NCBI GenBank assembly: GCA_947378615.1
Contig: CANCKV010000045.1
Span: 1 to 11,294, forward strand
From: Chitinophagaceae bacterium
GTDB taxonomy: Bacteria; Bacteroidota; Bacteroidia; Chitinophagales; Chitinophagaceae
Reading direction: 5' to 3'
DNA length: 11,294 nt
A program made the translations under genes and the position numbers. Shown piece by piece: positions 1-4,611 of this stretch. The notes under the pieces were generated by a model that was given only the letters and a program-made list of their open reading frames with translations, did no database searches and was not told the origin of the DNA. Position 1 is the first letter of the stretch. Each line of letters starts with the position of its first letter.

Positions 1-815
1 TGTTTACAGACAGTAATAAGGACAGTACAAAAGCTATTGGAAATTTTGTTCAAAAAAATGGCAAGGTAACAGGTTCTTTTCTGACTCCTACGGGTGATTA
101 TCGCTATTTGGAAGGCGTTCTAAATGGAGATACGCTTAAACTTTCAGGCTTTGATGGAGGTTATGCCAACCTTTTTACAGCTATTATCAGAGACGACAAC
201 ACCATTCAAAAGGCGGACTTTTATACAGGTGCGAGTGGTCATGAAAGTTGGAGTGCTGTGCGAAATGAACATGCAAAATTGCCTGATGAATATGGTCATT
301 CTCATTTAAAAATGGGAGAATCTAAACTAGATTTCAAATTCAAGGATACAAAAGGAGAATGGGTTTCAATCAATGATGAACGTTATAAAAATAAGGTAGT
401 CATAGTTCAGATTCTAGGTTCATGGTGTCCGAATTGTATGGATGAAACTGCATTTCTGAGTGATTATTACAAAAAAAATAAGCATAGAGGGGTAGAAATT
501 ATAGGATTGGCGTATGAAAGAACTGAAGATTTTGAAATTTCACAAAAAGCATTGTCCACCTTTCAGCAAAGGTTTTCAGTAGAATACCCATTTTTGATAA
601 CAGGATTCACGGCATCCGACCCACAACGCACAGAAAAGACTTTACCACAAATAGACCATTTAGAAGCATTCCCTACTACCTTATTCTTAGATAAAAAAGG
701 AAACGTAAAGAAGATTCATACAGGTTATGACGGGCCAGGAACGGGAAAATTCTATGAAGCTTTCAAAAAAGAATTTGAGGAATTAGTTACTTCTTTATTA
801 ATGGAGAAGGAATAG
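1..815 (+). CDS. TlpA-like thioredoxin-fold thiol-disulfide oxidoreductase, 5'-truncated by window edge
   Basis: The frame is open from the first complete codon at base 3 to a TAG at 813-815, so about 270 C-terminal residues are visible and the true start lies outside the window. The first part (visible residues about 1-105, with a GDYRYLEG stretch) resembles the N-terminal beta-rich domain that precedes the thioredoxin fold in many Bacteroidota TlpA-family proteins. The thioredoxin domain follows, with the redox motif WCPNC at visible residues 141-145 (CPNC at 426-437) and the cis-proline loop AFPTT with Pro224. Family knowledge: such proteins are usually exported and reduce or isomerise disulfides in the periplasm, or act as peroxiredoxin-like reductases. 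The signal peptide cannot be checked because the 5' end is missing. The TTG at 108 is internal, since clear family sequence continues upstream of it. A 42-bp repeat array starts about 40 bases after the stop. Confidence 0.88.
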   Translation, partial: FTDSNKDSTKAIGNFVQKNGKVTGSFLTPTGDYRYLEGVLNGDTLKLSGFDGGYANLFTAIIRDDNTIQKADFYTGASGHESWSAVRNEHAKLPDEYGHSHLKMGESKLDFKFKDTKGEWVSINDERYKNKVVIVQILGSWCPNCMDETAFLSDYYKKNKHRGVEIIGLAYERTEDFEISQKALSTFQQRFSVEYPFLITGFTASDPQRTEKTLPQIDHLEAFPTTLFLDKKGNVKKIHTGYDGPGTGKFYEAFKKEFEELVTSLLMEKE

Positions 816-853
816 TTGAAATTTTTCGTCAAGATTCAAATTATGTCAATTGG

Positions 854-904
854 ATTGTCAATTTTAGCAACATAATTGCCAATTTTGTTGCTAAAATTGA
901 CAAT
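854..904. other. Perfect 19-bp inverted repeat (long hairpin) downstream of tlpA-like gene
   Basis: Bases 854-872 and 886-904 are perfect reverse complements (19 bp) around a 13-base spacer. The arms cover most of the first clear 42-bp unit and the start of the second. In a transcript running out of the upstream gene this would fold into a long, A/U-rich stem. There is no following U-tract, so it is not a typical intrinsic terminator, though it could protect the 3' end or stall polymerase. A second dyad lies in the last unit, with 11-base arms at 995-1005 and 1007-1017. Confidence 0.75.
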
Positions 905-1024
905 AGACCGAACATTATTACCAGTTTTGCTGCTGAAATTGACAATAGTCCCGACATAATTATTGATTATGTTTCCAAAATTGATAATATCGGCAACATT
1001 ATTGCCAATAATGTTGGCAATAAT
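857..1024. repeat. Four tandem 42-bp units with internal dyad symmetry
   Basis: Four consecutive 42-bp units start at 857, 899, 941 and 983. They share a skeleton of CAAT near the start, CATAATT or CATTATT around position 15-21, and AAATT at the end. A very degenerate fifth unit may lie at 815-856. A 21-bp and even a 7-bp sub-period is visible, because AATT or ATT recurs at heptamer ends. The frame starting at 857 is open from 779 to a TAA at 1115-1117 but has no ATG, GTG or TTG start before the repeats. It would encode heptads such as ANFVAKI and DNRPNII. The minus strand is open across the same units and would encode similar peptides. I treat it as an intergenic repeat, not a gene. Confidence 0.8.
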
Positions 1025-1226
1025 GAAATTATATTTTTAGAGGTGATTAATTCTATGAATTATGGTGTTAATTTATACCTAATAAGTCTAAATATCTTCA
1101 GAAACATTGCTATATAAAACGCACTTGATAACCTGTTTTTCCCTTTTCTTTGAATTATTTGTGTGACATTCCTACCTTTTAAAGATGAAGTTATCAGATT
1201 TTTTTTTCTTATCCTCATTAATAAGA
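1025..1226. other. Gene-free A+T-rich spacer
   Basis: No open frame with a credible start or protein-like composition is seen here. The stretch contains a long T-run near 1199-1209. It also contains a 15-base sequence (about 1188-1202) identical to part of the aminotransferase gene near 3211-3225, and a 10-base match just upstream of it. This may be a decayed gene fragment or chance; see the findings. Confidence 0.5.
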
Positions 1227-1255
1227 TTGGCTATGCTTTTTAATAGCTAGATTTG
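1227..1255 (+). promoter_or_regulatory. Candidate Bacteroidota promoter for the 1319 gene
   Basis: TAGATTTG at 1248-1255 fits the Bacteroidota -7 consensus TAnnTTTG. A TTG at 1227-1229, 18 bases upstream, could serve as a weak -33 element. Transcription would begin near 1262, leaving a leader of about 57 bases before the ATG at 1319. The call rests on the motif match and its position only. Confidence 0.42.
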
Positions 1256-1318
1256 CCATTATTGACCTATAACACTAGCAATTGTTATTCCTCGATTATC
1301 ATCATTAATAACAATTTT

Positions 1319-2008
1319 ATGGCTATCATCAAAATTAGCATTACAGGAATCAAGGCTATCCACGTAAATTATCTATCTTTTATTTGTGGTCTGATGCAAT
1401 TGGGAATTTTTGAAAATCCTGACATATTTATTGACACACCTCCAAATACTTTCGATGAAATTACTCAATTCATTTCGAAATACAATTCTACTCATTCTGA
1501 TTTTACAATGGGAGGTATCAATCAAAAACATGTTTACGAAATGGCAAGAACAGCTATCCTTGATTGTATGTTGAATTTTGCCCCTTATATCGATAAAATT
1601 GCTAAGGGCGATACTACAATCTTATCTCTGACAAGCCTACCTACAACAGGAAACTCAAATGACAGCACAGGCTTTATCTTAGAAGGAAAAGTTCCAAAAA
1701 ATGTTGCGGGAACTCCAGGGAATACGGGAGTCATTAAAACCACTTGCACTGTTTATGGGAAAAGGGCAATGTATCTCGCCATTTTAGTTGCTGACAATCC
1801 TTTGCCCGAAGGCATTACTACTTCTATTGATGGACAGTTTATGTTACCTCCTAATATTGCCAATTATTACTTAAGCACAAATGGAAAGAGAAATAAGACC
1901 TTTGTAAATATTCCAACCAATCGTTTTTATTGGTTATATTATGTAGTCATCTCGGGTGGTTATGTTTCTGGCTATAGTGTAGGAAAGAAGGTATCGGCAG
2001 GGGCATAG
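1319..2008 (+). CDS. Unrecognised 229-residue protein with helical N-terminal and beta-rich C-terminal halves
   Basis: I do not recognise a named family with confidence. The first ATG of the frame is at 1319. The frame also reaches back to a TTG at 1253, but that TTG lies inside the candidate -7 promoter element, so 1319 is preferred. No signal peptide or membrane segment is seen. Residues about 1-90 look mostly helical and end in a YIDKIAKGDTTI stretch. Residues about 95-229 are rich in Gly, Thr and Tyr and predicted beta, ending in alternating aromatic and aliphatic strands (YWLYYVVISGG, GYSVGKK). The layout resembles Bacteroidota hypothetical proteins in which a helical N-terminal domain is followed by a fibronectin-III-like domain, including the position of the 'Y-[IV]-x-x-[IV]-A-x-GD' segment. 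That is an impression from memory, not a search result. It has no clear operon partner: the next gene lies 139 bases away. Confidence 0.72.
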   Translation: MAIIKISITGIKAIHVNYLSFICGLMQLGIFENPDIFIDTPPNTFDEITQFISKYNSTHSDFTMGGINQKHVYEMARTAILDCMLNFAPYIDKIAKGDTTILSLTSLPTTGNSNDSTGFILEGKVPKNVAGTPGNTGVIKTTCTVYGKRAMYLAILVADNPLPEGITTSIDGQFMLPPNIANYYLSTNGKRNKTFVNIPTNRFYWLYYVVISGGYVSGYSVGKKVSAGA

Positions 2009-2027
2009 AACTAAAATAAAAGCAAGA

Positions 2028-2060
2028 CTAAAAGCTTTAGCATAAAAAAAATACTTTTTT
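2028..2060 (+). terminator. Possible A/T-rich terminator after the 1319 gene
   Basis: Two small dyads lie 20-50 bases after the stop. One is CTAAA/TTTAG at 2028-2032 and 2036-2040 with a 3-base loop. The other is an A-run and T-run pair (2046-2051 with 2055-2060) around a 3-base loop, ending in six Ts. The stems hold little G+C, so the call is weak. A similar but longer A-run/T-run hairpin follows the DUF4199 gene. Confidence 0.3.
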
Positions 2061-2134
2061 CAATACTAATCGACCAATAAAGGATTTTGTGTTCATCAAT
2101 CTTTTACTCGTAATGATAATTTACCCTAAACCAA

Positions 2135-2142
2135 TACTTTTG
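2135..2142 (+). promoter_or_regulatory. TAnnTTTG match just before the aminotransferase ATG
   Basis: TACTTTTG matches the Bacteroidota -7 consensus and ends five bases before the ATG at 2148. If used, transcription would start at or next to the start codon, giving a leaderless message. No TTTG or TTG is seen at the expected -33 distance, so this may be chance in A+T-rich DNA. Confidence 0.25.
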
Positions 2143-2147
2143 CTACC

Positions 2148-3290
2148 ATGATTTCGAAACTTCCCAACGTAGGTACAACAATTTTTACGGTAATGAGTGC
2201 ACTCGCTTATGAACATAAAGCGATAAATCTTGGACAAGGATTTCCTGATTATCCAATGAGTGAAGCACTCACTGAATTGGTGGCGAAAGCTATGAAAGAT
2301 GGTTTCAATCAATACTTTCCTATGGCAGGATACCCACCACTTTTGGAAGCGATTGCTGAAAAAGTGTATAGGTTATATGGCACTTATCTTGACCCAAAGC
2401 AGGAAATCACGATTACTCCAGGCGGTACTTATGCCATCTATTCTGCTCTCACAGCTACAATCAATTTGGGAGACGAAGTGATTGTTTTTGAGCCTGCCTA
2501 CGATAGCTACATTCCTAATATTGAAGTAAATGGAGGTATTGCCATCCGAATTCCTTTGCAACATCCCTCCTATTCAATAGATTGGGAGGCCGTCAGATTG
2601 GCTATTTCCAACAAAACGAAGATGATTATTATCAACTCGCCTCATAATCCTACAGGGGCAGTATTAAGAGAAAATGATATTGAAGAATTGAGGAAAATAG
2701 TGACAGGAACCAATATTTATATTGTGAGCGATGAAGTGTATGAACACCTTATTTATGATAATCTACCCCATTTAAGCTTGTTGAAATATCCCGATTTGAT
2801 GCAAAGGGCATTTGTTTGTTTTTCATTTGGTAAAGTGTATAACTGTACAGGATGGAAAATTGGGTATTGTATTGCCCCCGAACCACTCACAAAAGAATTT
2901 AGAAAGGTTCATCAGTTTAATTGTTTTAGTGTAAATAGTCCCATTCAAGCTGCCTTAGCTACTCATTTAAAAAATGAAGAAGAGTATAGAAATCTATCCA
3001 AAATACTTCAAAAGAAGAGAGATTATTTCAGGGAATTGATGACGGTAACACCACTAAAAGTTATTCCTTCGCATGGAAGTTACTTCGAATTGTATAGTTA
3101 TGAGGGCCTTTCTACTGAAAGCGAAGCAGCATTAGCAGAACGCTTAGTAAAAGAATGTGGTGTTGCAGTTATTCCTACCTCGGCATTTTATCAGGATGCA
3201 ACGGACAATAAAGTTATCAGATTTTGTTTCTCTAAAAAAGAAAGTACACTAGAAGAAGCTGTGAATAGGTTGAAGAAAATAAAGTTTTAA
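2148..3290 (+). CDS. PLP-dependent aminotransferase, YbdL/methionine aminotransferase type
   Basis: The 380-residue product is a fold-type I (class I/II) aminotransferase, close in length to E. coli YbdL. Visible landmarks include NLGQGFPDYP near the N-terminus (substrate loop), PGGTYAIYSAL (cofactor phosphate loop), NSPHNPTGAV (conserved Asn), SDEVYEHLIY (Asp and Tyr contacting PLP) and SFGKVYNCTGWKIGY, in which the Lys of SFGK forms the PLP Schiff base. SFGK followed by TGWKxGY is typical of the YbdL/kynurenine-aminotransferase-like branch. Family knowledge: YbdL prefers methionine, phenylalanine and histidine, so methionine transamination is a reasonable inference, with kynurenine or glutamine aminotransferase activity as alternatives. 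A cytosolic location is expected. The ATG at 2148 fits the family N-terminus (SKLPNVGTTIF) and has no Shine-Dalgarno. The gene stands alone and converges on the xylanase gene. Confidence 0.93.
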   Translation: MISKLPNVGTTIFTVMSALAYEHKAINLGQGFPDYPMSEALTELVAKAMKDGFNQYFPMAGYPPLLEAIAEKVYRLYGTYLDPKQEITITPGGTYAIYSALTATINLGDEVIVFEPAYDSYIPNIEVNGGIAIRIPLQHPSYSIDWEAVRLAISNKTKMIIINSPHNPTGAVLRENDIEELRKIVTGTNIYIVSDEVYEHLIYDNLPHLSLLKYPDLMQRAFVCFSFGKVYNCTGWKIGYCIAPEPLTKEFRKVHQFNCFSVNSPIQAALATHLKNEEEYRNLSKILQKKRDYFRELMTVTPLKVIPSHGSYFELYSYEGLSTESEAALAERLVKECGVAVIPTSAFYQDATDNKVIRFCFSKKESTLEEAVNRLKKIKF

Positions 3291-3291
3291 G

Positions 3292-3354
3292 TCATGAACT
3301 ATGAGTGATGAATAATGAATTTGAGGACACATAACTCATATTTTATCACTCATA
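3292..3354. repeat. NNATGAR heptamer arrays forming an imperfect inverted repeat between convergent genes
   Basis: Directly after the aminotransferase stop are four contiguous heptamers at 3292-3319: tcatgaa, ctatgag, tgatgaa, taatgaa. On the opposite strand, running from the xylanase stop, come similar heptamers (ttatgag, tgataaa, atatgag). The two runs pair with each other: 3300-3319 and 3335-3354 match at 16 of 20 positions around a 15-base loop, including nine uninterrupted pairs (3301-3309 with 3345-3353). Lying between two convergent stop codons, it could act as a bidirectional terminator or 3'-end stabiliser. It is low in G+C, so that function is inferred from position. Confidence 0.65.
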
Positions 3355-3356
3355 AC

Positions 3357-4427
3357 TCAATTTAAAGCATTTTCAAAGGCTTTATAGCAGTCTTTTCGTT
3401 GGTAATTCGAGTCAAAAAGTAAGGGATAGTCTTTTGTATTTTTCCAACGGACAAGCCAACTATCAGCATCCCCCACATTCCAAAATGTGATTCCGTATTG
3501 TTGCTTTTTAGGGACTAATTTTCTGTATTGCTCTACAACAAAAGCATATTTCTTGCTTTGTAATTCCTTCAAACTATCTGTATATACCAAATCATTATTT
3601 TTCTTTGGATTAACAGAGATATCTAATTCGGAAATATGTATCAATAAACCTGTTGCAGCGGCTTTCTTTAATAAATTAACGATACCCTCCTCTTTTGTGT
3701 TAATATTAATATGCATTTGTAAGCCAAGACCACTGATTGGAATGCCTCTCTTTTTAAAATCTTCGACCATTCTTAGCTCAGCAGCAAGCTTTTCCTTACT
3801 TCGCTCTTGACCAAATTCATTATAGAATAACAAAACATTCGGGTCTGCTTTGTGGGCATAGATAAATGCCCTAGCTATATAGTCGATTCCTAAATGATTG
3901 TGCCATAGAGTAATATACCGATGCTTTTTCTCTTCATTAATAGTATCCATTCGATAAGAACCATCTTCATTAAAGACCTCATTAACAACATCCCATGATG
4001 CCATCTTTCCTTTATAATGTTCCAATACGGTTTGAATATGCTGTTGTAATAGTTTTTCCCAAGCCGCCGAGTCTCCTTGAAATTCATACATCCATTTTGG
4101 AACACCCTGATGCCAAGCCAAACAATGACCATGCACCCGCATATTATTTTCTCGTGCAAAATCACCTAAAATATCACCTTTAGTAAAGTCGTAAACGTCT
4201 TTCTTTGGATGAACTGTAGCACATTTCAACACATTTTCGGACGTTATACTATTAAACTCTTCGGATACAACACTCTTATATAACTTATTTTTAGTTAATA
4301 AATCAGGGTTAATGGCTACACCAATCGGGAAAGATGAAATCGACTTTAATGTAGAAATATACTGACCAAATGCATAAAATTTAGTCATTACTACGAGCAA
4401 AACAACAATCGCTTTGTAAAATTTCAT
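3357..4427 (-). CDS. Secreted glycoside hydrolase family 10 endo-1,4-beta-xylanase
   Basis: The 356-residue protein has an N-terminal signal peptide (hydrophobic residues about 6-20, likely cleaved near FGQ) and a single GH10 barrel to the C-terminus, without a carbohydrate-binding module. The GH10 active site is complete: E64, N65 and K68 in ITSEN..LK; H101, W105 and H106 in GHCLAWH; acid/base E150 in WDVVNE; Q237 and H239 in GLGLQMH; nucleophile E267 in ISELDI; and W316 and W324 in FWNVGDADSW. Family knowledge: GH10 enzymes cleave beta-1,4-xylan with retention of configuration. Export points to the periplasm or cell surface. One oddity is NEFG at 203-206, where most GH10 enzymes read NDYN. 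The ATG at 4427 is the first of the frame and begins the signal peptide. The gene follows the receptor gene on the same strand after 184 bases. Confidence 0.94.
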   Translation of the reverse strand: MKFYKAIVVLLVVMTKFYAFGQYISTLKSISSFPIGVAINPDLLTKNKLYKSVVSEEFNSITSENVLKCATVHPKKDVYDFTKGDILGDFARENNMRVHGHCLAWHQGVPKWMYEFQGDSAAWEKLLQQHIQTVLEHYKGKMASWDVVNEVFNEDGSYRMDTINEEKKHRYITLWHNHLGIDYIARAFIYAHKADPNVLLFYNEFGQERSKEKLAAELRMVEDFKKRGIPISGLGLQMHININTKEEGIVNLLKKAAATGLLIHISELDISVNPKKNNDLVYTDSLKELQSKKYAFVVEQYRKLVPKKQQYGITFWNVGDADSWLVRWKNTKDYPLLFDSNYQRKDCYKAFENALN

Positions 4428-4454
4428 GATTCTATTTTTTAACCTTGTATTTGT

Positions 4455-4473
4455 AAATGGGATATTCCCATTT
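4455..4473. promoter_or_regulatory. Inverted repeat in the xylanase leader
   Basis: AAATGGGA and TCCCATTT are perfect 8-base arms around TAT, centred about 37 bases before the xylanase ATG. It lies downstream of the candidate promoter at 4544-4572, so it would be transcribed and could form a leader hairpin or bind a dimeric regulator. No GC-rich extension or T-run supports a terminator. Confidence 0.45.
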
Positions 4474-4487
4474 CTAACCTACATCAT

Positions 4488-4501
4488 CATATCATGATAT
4501 G
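4488..4501. promoter_or_regulatory. 14-bp perfect palindrome upstream of the xylanase gene
   Basis: CATATCATGATATG is self-complementary over 14 bases. With the dyad at 4455-4473 it makes a compact pair of symmetric sites within 75 bases of the xylanase start. An operator role is plausible but unproven. Short A/T-rich palindromes also arise by chance in this DNA. Confidence 0.35.
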
Positions 4502-4543
4502 TGAAACTATTATACGCTTATTTCAATTCTAATTTCACTCCAA

Positions 4544-4572
4544 CAAATTTACTTACAACCTATTACTTACAA
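4544..4572 (-). promoter_or_regulatory. Candidate promoter for the xylanase gene
   Basis: On the minus strand, 4551-4544 reads TAAATTTG, an exact TAnnTTTG -7 match. A TTG at 4572-4570 lies 18 bases further upstream as a weak -33 element, inside the heptamer array. Transcription would begin near 4537, giving a leader of about 110 bases that carries both palindromes. It would let the xylanase be expressed separately from the receptor gene. Confidence 0.4.
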
Positions 4573-4611
4573 CCTATTACTTAAAACGTAAAACTTAAAA
4601 CGTAACTTACT
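4551..4611. repeat. ACNTANN heptamer array abutting the receptor stop codon
   Basis: From 4551 the plus strand reads as nine tandem units beginning ACnTA: acttaca, acctatt, acttaca, acctatt, acttaaa, acgtaaa, acttaaa, a shortened acgta, and acttact. Seven of the first eight are exactly seven bases, and the first four are two perfect copies of a 14-base unit. The array ends immediately before the receptor stop codon (4612-4614 on the minus strand). It has no dyad symmetry to suggest a terminator. Confidence 0.75.

Noticed and set aside
857..1024. CRISPR array
   Set aside because: The units are contiguous 42-mers diverging along their whole length, with no constant repeat alternating with unique spacers and no cas genes nearby.
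1253..1318. Upstream TTG start for the 1319 protein
   Set aside because: The TTG is part of a TAnnTTTG promoter match, and the added 22 residues look like translated spacer (runs of Ile and Asn).
3487..3810. 107-codon plus-strand frame inside the xylanase gene
   Set aside because: Antisense to the catalytic barrel, where codon constraint explains the openness.
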